A DNA stretch of 41,688 bases from Paracoccus aurantiacus (GTDB lineage: Bacteria; Pseudomonadota; Alphaproteobacteria; Rhodobacterales; Rhodobacteraceae): NCBI RefSeq assembly GCF_007993065.1, contig NZ_VOPL01000011.1:1-41688 (forward strand), in the 5' to 3' direction. The stretch's first letter is position 1. Every line of letters starts with the position of its first letter. Under the pieces are notes generated by a model, which made no database searches, had not been told where the DNA came from, and saw nothing but the letters and a program-made list of their open reading frames with translations. Below are positions 20,298 through 28,068 of the stretch, piece after piece. The translations under genes and the position numbers were made by a program.

Positions 20298-21304
20298 AGC
20301 ACACCCCGCGCCCTGAGCCGGTCCGCCGTGACCAGGCCGCGTTCCAGCATGGCATTGCGCACGGTGTTTGAGATGGCGTTGGAGGGCAGGTAGCCATCCC
20401 CGTTGACCATGCTGGCATAGAACCCCGCGATTTCGTCCATGCTGGCCCGAGGTGTGCCAGCGGGCTTGCCGCTGCGCTTACGGCGCTTGTCGCCGTCCGA
20501 AGGCTTCCTCGCTTCGACGCTCCGTGCCGCCCGTTCCATCGCCCGGTCTAGCGCTCTTGGACCATCCGGTGGATTGGGGTGGGTGCTGCGGCTGTCCCGC
20601 GCCACGGCGACGATCCGGTCCTCGGTCAGCCCGAGATCTCTGATCCAGCGACGAACATGCTCTCTCGGTGGCCAGCCCTGCCACCAGCCGGGAAGTCCGG
20701 CATCGGTGTCGAAACCGAGGGCGTCGAGCAGTGTGCCGAAAAACTCTTCAAATCGATCATCGCGCGCTCGTGCGTCCTCCTCCTCCTTTACTGGTTTCCT
20801 TAAAGGTTCTCTTACAGGGTTAGTGTCCGGATTCCGGACACGGAAATCGCCATTTTCCGGACACGGCTTTGCCCGAAATCTGGACACGGCTCCGTGTCCA
20901 GTTTCCGGACACAGGTTCACTGCATTGGGCGACATCTGGCGTGTTTCGCCGTCAGGATCACCGCCCGAAAAACCCGGGAAATCGCCATGTCCGAATTCCG
21001 GAGACGGGTCCGAATTCGGATCGTCGAACCCGTCCTCGAACCCCAGAATGTAGCGGGTCGGCTGCTGGCGTTTTGTCACCGGATCGACGCTGGCGCAGCG
21101 ACGGATCAGACCGGCCAGTTCCAGCTTGCGGAGATGGTCGTTCAGGGCCGAGCGGCTGATCTCGCAATCGGTTGCCAGCCGCGCCTGGGTCGGGAAGCAA
21201 CCGAAATCGGGGTTGTGACGGTCGCAGAGATGCCAGAGCACGATCTTGGTGGCAGGCTTCAACCCGCGCTGCAGGATCGCCCAGTTGGTCGCAAAATGGC
21301 TCAT
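20294..21304 (-). CDS. Winged-helix replication-initiator-like protein of the element
   Basis: The 336-residue protein begins MSHFATNWAILQ and has an N-terminal winged helix (KIVLWHLCDRHNPDFGCFPT, then ATDCEISRSALNDHLRKLELAGLIRR, about residues 18-70). This is typical of helix-turn-helix proteins in phage and plasmid replication modules. The middle part is Pro/Gly/Asp-rich and low in complexity (FGHGDFPGFSGGDPDGE region). The C-terminal third is basic (GDKRRKRSGKPAG). ATG 21304 overlaps the stop of the VRR-NUC gene by 4 bases, which fixes the start; the longer frame upstream lies inside that gene. A role in element replication is inference only. Confidence 0.68.
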   Translation of the reverse strand: MSHFATNWAILQRGLKPATKIVLWHLCDRHNPDFGCFPTQARLATDCEISRSALNDHLRKLELAGLIRRCASVDPVTKRQQPTRYILGFEDGFDDPNSDPSPEFGHGDFPGFSGGDPDGETRQMSPNAVNLCPETGHGAVSRFRAKPCPENGDFRVRNPDTNPVREPLRKPVKEEEDARARDDRFEEFFGTLLDALGFDTDAGLPGWWQGWPPREHVRRWIRDLGLTEDRIVAVARDSRSTHPNPPDGPRALDRAMERAARSVEARKPSDGDKRRKRSGKPAGTPRASMDEIAGFYASMVNGDGYLPSNAISNTVRNAMLERGLVTADRLRARGVL

Positions 21305-21735
21305 GCGCAGGTCCTCCGGGACGTCGAGGCGTTGGCGCTGGCGCAGGCCCTCCGGCGCGGGTTCTGCGCCTGGACGCGGGTGGTGATGCCGTGATCCGCG
21401 TGCGCGTCTAGCGCGTCCTCGATCGAGCGGACCAGCGCCCAACCGAAGCCCTGGGCCTTCACCATGTCGCGAAAGGCCTTCTGCGCCGGGCTGAGACGGC
21501 CGGAGGGGCTTTTGACCTCCAGAAACAGCACCTGACCACCGGTCAGGACGATCAGATCGGCGAAGCCCGGAAAGACGCCCATGCCGGTCAGGATCGCTTG
21601 GCGCTGGCGGGCTGCCTTGCCGCCCGACCCGACCTCGTTCGCCGAGTGGTGGATGATGGCATCGCGGGGCAGGACGATCCGCAATGTGTGTACGATGGCG
21701 CGCTGGATATCGGCTTCAGGTGTGCGGCGGGTCAT
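21301..21735 (-). CDS. VRR-NUC domain nuclease
   Basis: A 144-residue protein with a small PD-(D/E)XK-type VRR-NUC fold: N-terminal MTRRTPEADIQRAIVHTL, an ANEVGSGGKAARQRQ segment, the catalytic-type core FPGFADLIVLTGGQVLFLEVKS (acidic D-x-n-E-x-K) and a C-terminal AFRDMVKAQGFGWALVRS. VRR-NUC proteins are structure-specific nucleases common in phages and mobile elements. It is coupled by 4-base overlaps to genes on both sides. The last 25 residues are Arg/Ala-rich and may be a by-product of the overlap. Confidence 0.8.
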   Translation of the reverse strand: MTRRTPEADIQRAIVHTLRIVLPRDAIIHHSANEVGSGGKAARQRQAILTGMGVFPGFADLIVLTGGQVLFLEVKSPSGRLSPAQKAFRDMVKAQGFGWALVRSIEDALDAHADHGITTRVQAQNPRRRACASANASTSRRTCA

Positions 21736-21995
21736 GCGGTACCGCCTTTCGGTTTGCGTTTAGACACGCAGATCAGAAGACCGGCCAGTGCCAACGCCTC
21801 GCGTCCTTCCCGAGGGTCAGGGCTATGCGCGGCGATGGCGCGACAGGCGAGGATAATCAGGCTGTCCGGGTGCTGGACGAAATCGGCGACAATGCCGCGC
21901 GCCTCGGCGAGGCGCTGGGCGGGCCAGTCCGCGGGGCAGTACGCATCGACGTCGCTGATGGCGCTGGTATCGGGGATCGGGGACATGACGTTCAT
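21732..21995 (-). CDS. Small element-borne hypothetical protein
   Basis: An 87-residue protein starting MNVMSPIPDTSAIS and ending ICVSKRKPKGGTA. It is acidic to neutral and helical in the middle (DWPAQRLAEARGIVADFVQ), without known domains. The start ATG at 21995 shares ATGA with the upstream HTH gene and its stop overlaps the VRR-NUC start, so the reading frame is supported by tight coupling rather than by homology. Function unknown. Confidence 0.6.
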   Translation of the reverse strand: MNVMSPIPDTSAISDVDAYCPADWPAQRLAEARGIVADFVQHPDSLIILACRAIAAHSPDPREGREALALAGLLICVSKRKPKGGTA

Positions 21996-22252
21996 TTCCG
22001 CCCCCGCGCCTTGCCGGGTTTCGTTTCGGTGACCCGCGGCATTTCCTGTGACTGCAGCCAGTCCTGAACCACGCTCATCCGGTAAAAAATCTTGCGACCG
22101 GCGCGGACGCAGGCCGGACCTTTCCGCCGACGCTCCCAACGCCCCAGCGTGTCGACCGTCAGGCCCAGTTCCTGTGCCAGGTCATAGCGGCTGATCCAGC
22201 CGCGCAGCAGGCGCGGCTCGATTACCGGTTCCGCACTCATGGGTTGTGTCAT
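21992..22252 (-). CDS. HTH_17/excisionase-like DNA-binding protein
   Basis: An 86-residue MerR/AlpA-type small DNA-binding protein. The helix-turn-helix reads ISRYDLAQELGLTVDTLGRW, followed by the wing segment GPACVRAGRKIFYRMSVVQDWL, typical of excisionases and prophage regulators. ATG 22252 is preceded by GAAGGAG at 8 bases, which decides the start. It is first in the minus-strand coupled gene set, downstream of the hairpin at 22341-22370 and the 28-bp palindrome. It may control excision together with the integrase at 23400-24662. Confidence 0.78.
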   Translation of the reverse strand: MTQPMSAEPVIEPRLLRGWISRYDLAQELGLTVDTLGRWERRRKGPACVRAGRKIFYRMSVVQDWLQSQEMPRVTETKPGKARGRK

Positions 22253-22321
22253 GCTCTTGTCTCCTTCTCGCATCGCCCGGACCGGGCCGCTGACGGGGAG
22301 AAGAACAATCACATCGAAAGC

Positions 22322-22370
22322 ACCGGCGGGGAGGCGGAAGGTGGCGTAACCTCGCCGGAGGTTATGCCAC
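22322..22370 (-). repeat. 33-bp direct repeat copy 1 with long hairpin
   Basis: Bases 22322-22354 match 24737-24769 at 31 of 33 positions, including 24 consecutive identities beginning ACCGGCGGGGAGGCGG. In this copy the repeat runs into a hairpin at 22341-22370 (GTGGCGTAACCTC, loop GCCG, GAGGTTATGCCAC; 12 of 13 pairs). It lies about 70-120 bases upstream of the HTH gene start on the minus strand, an operator-like position. Confidence 0.75.
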
Positions 22371-22458
22371 CCCATGTTTTGCTGGGTTTGGCGTAACTCA
22401 GGGCGAAGGACAGTGATTCGGCGCCGGGTCTGAACGCCGTCGAAAGCCGTCGAAACCA

Positions 22459-22486
22459 CAACCGGCAGAACCGGTTCTGCCGGTTG
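22459..22486. promoter_or_regulatory. 28-bp perfect palindrome in divergent region
   Basis: The half site CAACCGGCAGAACC (22459-22472) is followed directly by its exact reverse complement (22473-22486). A degenerate third half-site, TTTCTGCCGTTG, follows at about 22496. It sits in the 494-base gap between the divergent minus-strand HTH gene and the plus-strand gene at 22747. This suggests a dimeric repressor operator or a recombination/replication site. The remainder of the gap contains no gene that I can support. Confidence 0.7.
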
Positions 22487-22746
22487 CCGCTAACAGTTTC
22501 TGCCGTTGCTGGCCCCGGAACATGTCAAGAACAAAGAGTTCGTTTTCCACAGCCAAATGTTCTTGCCAAATCGCGCTCCGGTGGTGAAGAAATCCCCCCA
22601 ATCACGCCCGATGCGGTCGATCAACGCGGAGTTTCAAGGAAACCCGCGAATGGCGGAGCTGTCTCCGGGTGCGGGGTCAATGAAGGCAGGTGCCAGTGGT
22701 CCGAAGGACGGACTGCCGGGCGTCGAGAGCAGGGAGAGCAGACATC

Positions 22747-23343
22747 ATGACATTGCCGCAACGCACGTTTTTCACCGTTCAGGAGGTGACGATCCGCTGG
22801 GATTGCAGCCCCTACGATCTGGCGGGATGGGCGATTGCCGGCAAGCTGGACATCGTCGCCGCGATCGAACCGATCGAGCAGGGTGGCGAGGTGCTGGCAG
22901 GTCTGGTCGTCGTGCCGGTTGCCGATATCCTGAGCATGTTCCGGCGCTGGGAAAATGGACAGGCCTCTCGGAGCATCCGCCGTATCCGCATACCGGGGCA
23001 GGAAGGCTGGATTATGATCGCCGACCCGTCGGATCACATTCAGGTCGAACTGGCCGATCTCATGGTTCTGGCCGATGAGGTCTATCAGTTCGAACTGCTG
23101 AATGGCATGGCGAACCGCTGGACCGATCCTGGCGGTGCACCGTCACGATACGACTGGGAGGGGCTCTATGTCGCCCTGATCAGACGCGTTCATTTCCACG
23201 GCCTTCCGGCGACGCAGGCCGAATGGATCGCGGATGCGCAGGCGTGGTTTGCCGAAAAGTCCCGCAATGGCGAGGTGCCGGACGAAAGCACCATTCGGCG
23301 CAGGCTGGGGCCGATCTGGAAATCGCTGCAGGAGGATGCATAG
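22747..23343 (+). CDS. Element-borne hypothetical protein with HTH-like N-terminus
   Basis: A 198-residue protein, the only plus-strand gene of the element. It begins MTLPQRTFFTVQEVTIRWDC; this and the following segment (YDLAGWAIAGKLDIVAAI) resemble the start of a MerR/HTH_17-like DNA-binding fold. The middle is acidic (VELADLMVLADEVYQFEL), and the C-terminus is charged and basic, ending near RRRLGPIWKSLQEDA. No signal peptide or membrane segment is seen. A GGGAG-like site precedes ATG 22747. It converges with the integrase gene, 57 bases apart. I do not recognise a named family; a regulatory role is only suggested. Confidence 0.65.
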   Translation: MTLPQRTFFTVQEVTIRWDCSPYDLAGWAIAGKLDIVAAIEPIEQGGEVLAGLVVVPVADILSMFRRWENGQASRSIRRIRIPGQEGWIMIADPSDHIQVELADLMVLADEVYQFELLNGMANRWTDPGGAPSRYDWEGLYVALIRRVHFHGLPATQAEWIADAQAWFAEKSRNGEVPDESTIRRRLGPIWKSLQEDA

Positions 23344-23399
23344 AGCGGTGTGTGATTGTGATCCATTCATCACGCCGCCCAGCGCGGTCGCAGCAACGA

Positions 23400-24662
23400 T
23401 CAGGCGCTCCTGCGCGCCTGTTCTTCGGCTTCATGCACCAGCACCGGCTTTGGCCGGAAGGCGCTGGCCACAGCATCGACACCCGCCCGCAGCGGCGAAT
23501 CCATCAGATGGGCATAGCGCGCCGTCGTCTGGGTCTGGCTGTGACCCAGCAGCTTGCCGATCATTTCCAGCGAGGCACCGCCGCTGACCAGAAGCGAGGC
23601 AAAAGTGTGGCGCAGGTCGTGGATGCGGACATCTTCGATCCCGACCTGCTTCTGGATCTGGTGCCAGAAGCGGCGGATTTCCTTGACCGGCTGGCCCGGC
23701 ACATCGCCCGGAAAAAGGAACGGGCAGCCGCGCGGCACTAGCAGCTGGCGCTGGCGGACGATGGCAGCCGCTTCGTCCGAGATCGGCAGCCTGTGGATCT
23801 TCCGCTGCTTGGTCATGCTGGCGGGCTTCGACCAGCTGAGATGTTCGAGGTTGAAATGCTCGAACCTTGCCTGCCGGACCTCGCCCACCCGCGCCCCGGT
23901 CAGCATGCAGAGCCGGATGATATCCGCCGCACGGCGATCCTCGGCCGCGTCCAGCGCCGATGCCAGTTTCCGGATCTCCTCCTGCGACAGAAACCGCTCG
24001 CGCGGATTCTCGATGCGGCGGCGGAAGCCCGAAGCCGGATTATCCTCGCGCCAGCCCCAGCTCTGCGCATAGGTGAACATCTTGCGCAGCACCTCGCCGA
24101 CACGATTGGCACGCACCGGCGTCGGCTTCGCCCCCTGCAGCTTTCGGGCACGATTGTTCGGCTTGGCCTTGTGCGGGCGGGCGCGCCCCTCCGCGATTCG
24201 GTTCAGGAGCTTTTCCACGTCATAGGGCGTGATCTCGGTGACGAGCCTGTTGTTCCACTCTGGCCCCACCAGCTTGGTCAGCATCGACCGCTGATCCGAG
24301 GCATTGGTCTTCGCCAGATTCGGGAGATGCACCTCGGAATAATGCTCGATGAGATCCCTGAAGCGCGGCGCGTCCCGCCCGTCTTCCTTCGCGCCCAGCG
24401 GATCGCCCCCGGCATCGATGTCGCGGCGCAATTCCTTCGCCCGTTCCCGCGCTGCCGCCGTCGACCATTCCGGCCAGCGCCCCAGCGTCATCCGCCGCTG
24501 CCGCCCGGCATGTCGGTAATCCAGCGTGAAGGCCCGGTTTCCGGAACGGTAGATGCAGATGGCAAATCCCCGCACCTCACTGTCGAAGATCTGATAGTCC
24601 CGGCCCGGTTCCGGTGCCGCCTCGCGCACCGATTTCTCGTTCAACCTCAATCGCTTCACCAT
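23400..24662 (-). CDS. Tyrosine recombinase, P4-type phage integrase
   Basis: 420-residue site-specific integrase. The N-terminal arm-binding DUF4102-type region (SVREAAPEPGRDYQIFDSEV to GNRAFTLDYR and RRMTLGRWP) is followed by a SAM-like core-binding domain (RFRDLIEHYSEVHLPNLA). The catalytic domain has Arg in TGARVGEVRQ, HxxR in HDLRHTFASLL, and His/Tyr in LGHSQTQTTARYAHL. ATG 24662 has GGAGG 8 bases upstream, better than the longer frame to 24788. P4-type integrases usually insert into tRNA genes, but no tRNA lies beside it. It marks the right side of the element whose left edge touches phaC. Confidence 0.92.
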   Translation of the reverse strand: MVKRLRLNEKSVREAAPEPGRDYQIFDSEVRGFAICIYRSGNRAFTLDYRHAGRQRRMTLGRWPEWSTAAARERAKELRRDIDAGGDPLGAKEDGRDAPRFRDLIEHYSEVHLPNLAKTNASDQRSMLTKLVGPEWNNRLVTEITPYDVEKLLNRIAEGRARPHKAKPNNRARKLQGAKPTPVRANRVGEVLRKMFTYAQSWGWREDNPASGFRRRIENPRERFLSQEEIRKLASALDAAEDRRAADIIRLCMLTGARVGEVRQARFEHFNLEHLSWSKPASMTKQRKIHRLPISDEAAAIVRQRQLLVPRGCPFLFPGDVPGQPVKEIRRFWHQIQKQVGIEDVRIHDLRHTFASLLVSGGASLEMIGKLLGHSQTQTTARYAHLMDSPLRAGVDAVASAFRPKPVLVHEAEEQARRSA

Positions 24663-24736
24663 GCCCAGTGCCTCCGACTTGAATCCCACATGAGGCTCAG
24701 CCTCGCGCGCATGGCAAGTCATACATCGCCGGTCAG

Positions 24737-24769
24737 ACCGGCGGGGAGGCGGAAGGTGGCAGAACCTCG
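24737..24769 (-). repeat. 33-bp direct repeat copy 2 upstream of integrase
   Basis: Near-identical (31 of 33) to 22322-22354. It is 75-110 bases upstream of the integrase start, the same relative position as copy 1 upstream of the HTH gene. The hairpin partner present in copy 1 is only partly preserved here (GGCAGAACCTC against GAGGGCTGCC). Confidence 0.7.
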
Positions 24770-24896
24770 GGGGAGGGCTGCCGGTCAATGGCTCTGAAGG
24801 GAGAAACCTACACCCTCTGTTGATTAAACCGTGAATTGCAACGAGAGCCTGTCCTACTTATTGTCAAGCTAGTTTCATCGGTTCCAACTCAACCAC

Positions 24897-25247
24897 ATGA
24901 TGTGCCGCGCGATATATTCTCTGCTTGTTGTCCTGCTCGTGTTCGCGGGCGTGACGCAGCATGGGCAAAGTGCTGGCACAGCCGGACTGTCGGCCGATCA
25001 CGTTGTCGCTTCGATCAGCCATCCCGGTGACAAAGGCGGGCATGAGCACGGCTCTCCGGGGGAAACCTCTCGGCACGATATGACCGATGCCTGTGCGATT
25101 GTATGTGTCGGCACATCTACGCCCTGGCTTGCTGCCGCGCAACTTGCGCCTGTTGAGACAGAGCATTCGCTGAAATGGCAATCTATATCGGAGACACGTG
25201 AGGGCCTTCTGGTCGGCCCCGGATACCGCCCTCCGAAATCCATCTGA
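24897..25247 (+). CDS. Small secreted Cys/His protein of the copper cluster
   Basis: A 116-residue protein with a Sec-type N-terminal signal (MCRAIYSLLVVLLVFAG, cleavage likely after an Ala near residue 26). The mature part has a His-rich stretch (SHPGDKGGHEHG) and two cysteines in DACAIVCVGT, ending in GPGYRPPK. Small proteins with this CxxxC plus Pro-rich tail are often found first in copper-resistance clusters (DUF2946-like), which suggests periplasmic metal binding. It lies 70 bases ahead of the multicopper oxidase. The family assignment is tentative. Confidence 0.6.
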   Translation: MMCRAIYSLLVVLLVFAGVTQHGQSAGTAGLSADHVVASISHPGDKGGHEHGSPGETSRHDMTDACAIVCVGTSTPWLAAAQLAPVETEHSLKWQSISETREGLLVGPGYRPPKSI

Positions 25248-25316
25248 ACACTTGCTTGCCGCACCTTTCAAGGTGCCGAACATGGTTCGCCCTACGGGGT
25301 CTGATGGATTATTCAT

Positions 25317-26813
25317 ATGACTTGCACACTGAATCGCCGCGGCTTTCTGACCGCATCCGCTGCCATGGCCGCAGCTTTTGCCATCCCGCGCGCAGGCTTT
25401 GCTCAGCCAGCCGCGCTGGCATTGCAGGCAACGACGCGCACGCTTGACATCGATGGCCGCGCCGCCACGGTTTTCGGGCTGATCAACGGCAACGGAACAC
25501 CCGGGCTTATTCTGGATCCGGGCCAGCGTTTCCTGCTGGACCTGACCAATGATCTGACCGAGCCGACGATCATTCATTGGCATGGACAGATCCCGCCGAA
25601 CGCGCAGGACGGCGTTCCCGATATGCCGATGCCGCTGCTGAAGCCAGGAGAGACGCGTGCCTATGATTTTGAGGCCGCAGCAGGCACGCACTGGATGCAC
25701 AGCCATGTGCCCATTCAGGAGATGCAGTTGCTGGCCGCACCCCTGATCGTCCGCCGCCCCGAGGATCTGCGAGCTGATCGGCAAGAGGTCACCATGTTCC
25801 TGCATGATTTTTCATTCCGCTCGCCGGAAGAGGTGCTGGACGAAATTCGCTCGGGAAAGGGGCATGAAGAGGCCGCCGAAGCCGAAATGTCGCAACCAGC
25901 CGATCCTCATGCCGGTCATGACATGGGCGATGGTATGGCCATGAACGGGATGTCGGAAATGGGCGGCATGTCCATGTCCGGTATGGCCGGGATGCAGATG
26001 GACCTCAACGATTTCGATTTCGACGCTTATCTGGCGAATGACCGCACCCTGGGCGACCCCGAGGTCGTGCAGGTGGAAAAGGGTGGCCGCATCCTTTTGC
26101 GGGTCATCAATGGGGCTGCTGCCACGGTGTTCTGGATCGACAGCGGCGAGGTACCAGGCCGGCTTGTCGCGGTGGATGGCCAGCCGGTGCAGCCCTTGCC
26201 GGGAACACGCTTCGGTCTGGCCATGGGTCAGCGCCTGGATATCGAACTTGACCTGCCCGCCGGAGGCGGCGCCTGGCCGATCCTTGCTCTGCGCGAAGGC
26301 GCGCATGAGCGCACCGGCCTTATCCTTGCCACTTCTGGCGCCAAGGTGCCGGTCATGCTTGGAATGGCAGACGAGGCCGCACCTGCATTCGATATCGACC
26401 TTGCACAGGAAGCCGCCTTGCGGGCCGTTGCTCCGCTGACGGAACGAGTTGCCGATGCATCACCCATGGTGATGCTGGGCGGGCAGATGCAGCCCTATCG
26501 CTGGACCATCAACGACCGCGTGTTCGAGGATCGGATTCCGGTTACGGCCAAAACAGGCCAGCGGGTTGAGATCATGTTCCACAACATGTCGATGATGGGC
26601 CATCCCATGCATCTGCATGGCCATCATTTCCAAGTTGTCGCGATCAATGGCAGACGGTTTTCCGGTGCATTGCGCGACACGGTCTATGTGCCGCCCATGT
26701 CGATGGTCACGGTGGCGCTGGATGTGGGCGAGGCGGCGGAATGGATGCTGCATTGTCACCACATGCCGCATCTTGCCAGCGGCATGATGACGACGTTCGC
26801 GGTCTCGGCGTGA
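25317..26813 (+). CDS. Multicopper oxidase, CopA/CueO type
   Basis: Periplasmic cuprous oxidase for copper tolerance, 498 residues. The twin-arginine signal NRRGFLTASAAMAAAFA shows Tat export of a folded cofactor protein. The copper ligand motifs are all present: HWHG (about residue 84), HSH in HWMHSHV (about 126), HPMHLHGHHF (about 427) and HCHHMPHLASGMM (about 480, with the type 1 axial Met). A Met/His-rich insert (about residues 195-225, with repeats of MxM and GHDM) is typical of CopA/CueO copper-loading regions. It leads a plus-strand run with a DsbA-like protein, a DUF305 protein and an L,D-transpeptidase. Confidence 0.93.
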   Translation: MTCTLNRRGFLTASAAMAAAFAIPRAGFAQPAALALQATTRTLDIDGRAATVFGLINGNGTPGLILDPGQRFLLDLTNDLTEPTIIHWHGQIPPNAQDGVPDMPMPLLKPGETRAYDFEAAAGTHWMHSHVPIQEMQLLAAPLIVRRPEDLRADRQEVTMFLHDFSFRSPEEVLDEIRSGKGHEEAAEAEMSQPADPHAGHDMGDGMAMNGMSEMGGMSMSGMAGMQMDLNDFDFDAYLANDRTLGDPEVVQVEKGGRILLRVINGAAATVFWIDSGEVPGRLVAVDGQPVQPLPGTRFGLAMGQRLDIELDLPAGGGAWPILALREGAHERTGLILATSGAKVPVMLGMADEAAPAFDIDLAQEAALRAVAPLTERVADASPMVMLGGQMQPYRWTINDRVFEDRIPVTAKTGQRVEIMFHNMSMMGHPMHLHGHHFQVVAINGRRFSGALRDTVYVPPMSMVTVALDVGEAAEWMLHCHHMPHLASGMMTTFAVSA

Positions 26814-26823
26814 CGGGAGTGAC

Positions 26824-27441
26824 ATGATGTTTCAGCGACGCATGATCCTGACCCTGGCCCTTACCGCCCCGGCGATGGCCATCGCACCGCGCCTATCTTG
26901 GGCTGGTCATTCGCTTCCACCCGAATTCCGCAGGCAGCTTGAACATGACGCGAATGCGCCGATCTTCGGCAATCCTGACGGCGATGCGACTCTGATCGAG
27001 TTCTTCGACTATAACTGCCAGTTCTGCCGCGCGATGATGCCAGTGGTGGATGCCGTGTTAGGAGCCGATCCCGGCTTGCGGATGGTGATGCGGGAATGGC
27101 CGGTCTTTGGCGAGGGTTCGGCTTTCGCGGCCCGCGCGGCGCTGGCGTCGCGCAAGCAGGGCCGCTATGCCGACTTTCATCGCGCGCTGATGAGACAGAA
27201 ACCCCGGGCAGAAAAAGCCAGCGTCATGCGCGTTGCGCGTTCCATAGGATTGGACACCCAGCAGTTGCAGCGCGATATGGACGGCCCGGAGATTGCCCAA
27301 CATATCCAGCAGTCCAATGCGCTGGCCGAGGCGATGGGGCTTGTCGGCACACCCACCTTCATCGCCGGATCGGATTCGCGCTTTGGCGCCATTTCATCAA
27401 CGGAACTGGCCGAACTGGTTGCGGCCTCGCGTGGCAATTGA
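26824..27441 (+). CDS. DsbA-family periplasmic thiol:disulfide protein
   Basis: 205 residues with an N-terminal signal (MILTLALTAPAMAIAPRLSWA). The thioredoxin fold is shown by FFDYNCQFCRAMMP (CQFC active site near residue 64) and the cis-Pro loop VGTPTFIAG near the C-terminus. It starts 10 bases after the multicopper oxidase, preceded by GGGAG. Likely roles are oxidative folding or copper-protecting chemistry like ScsC/BdbD-type proteins. Either ATG 26824 or 26827 may be the start. Confidence 0.88.
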   Translation: MMFQRRMILTLALTAPAMAIAPRLSWAGHSLPPEFRRQLEHDANAPIFGNPDGDATLIEFFDYNCQFCRAMMPVVDAVLGADPGLRMVMREWPVFGEGSAFAARAALASRKQGRYADFHRALMRQKPRAEKASVMRVARSIGLDTQQLQRDMDGPEIAQHIQQSNALAEAMGLVGTPTFIAGSDSRFGAISSTELAELVAASRGN

Positions 27442-27465
27442 AGCATTTCACGAAAGGACAACGCT

Positions 27466-27987
27466 ATGGATCATTCTGATCGACACAAGAGCCACGGAAG
27501 CATGAGCGGCGGAAGCTATGGCCGTTTCGCGGCGATGATCGCTACCTCGACGATGATCATGTTCGGGCTGATGTATCTGAACACCTGGGCGATGGATCAT
27601 GTCTTTTTCAGCCAGACCCGGATGTGGATGGCGCTGTATATGGGCGGCGCCATGGCTCTGATCATGTTGGCCTTCATGCTGGGGATGTACCGCAATCCGC
27701 GTGCCAATTTGATCGTCGCGGGCCTTTCAATTCTGGCATTTGCCCTCGGCCTGTTTCTGGTTCGCAGTCAGGCAACGGTCGACGACACCGCCTGGATGAA
27801 GGCGATGATTCCGCATCACTCGATTGCGATCCTGACATCCACCCGTGCCGATATCTCGGATCCTCGCGTGCGGGCGCTGGCGGACAGCATCATCGAGGCC
27901 CAGACGCTGGAAATCGCGGAGATGAAGGCGCTGATCGCCGATCTGGAAGGCGGGCCAGCGGCGACGCCCGAGGTCGATGGGCGCTGA
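27466..27987 (+). CDS. DUF305-type membrane-anchored protein
   Basis: 173 residues with a short His-rich cytoplasmic or periplasmic start (MDHSDRHKSHGS), then three hydrophobic segments (about 22-42, 52-70 and 77-95). A DUF305-like C-terminal part follows with AWMKAMIPHHSIAIL and IIEAQTLEIAEMKALI. The MIPHHxxAI and QxxEIxxM signatures are the DUF305 hallmarks, and these proteins are recurrent in copper/silver clusters as putative metal-binding four-helix proteins. AAGGA precedes the ATG. Biochemical activity is not established for the family. Confidence 0.85.
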   Translation: MDHSDRHKSHGSMSGGSYGRFAAMIATSTMIMFGLMYLNTWAMDHVFFSQTRMWMALYMGGAMALIMLAFMLGMYRNPRANLIVAGLSILAFALGLFLVRSQATVDDTAWMKAMIPHHSIAILTSTRADISDPRVRALADSIIEAQTLEIAEMKALIADLEGGPAATPEVDGR

Positions 27988-28068
27988 TGCGATACGGTTC
28001 GGCAATCGCGGATCCCGCTGCGCTTGCCGCATTCATCTGAAGGTACAACCATTACGAGGAGCAATCAC

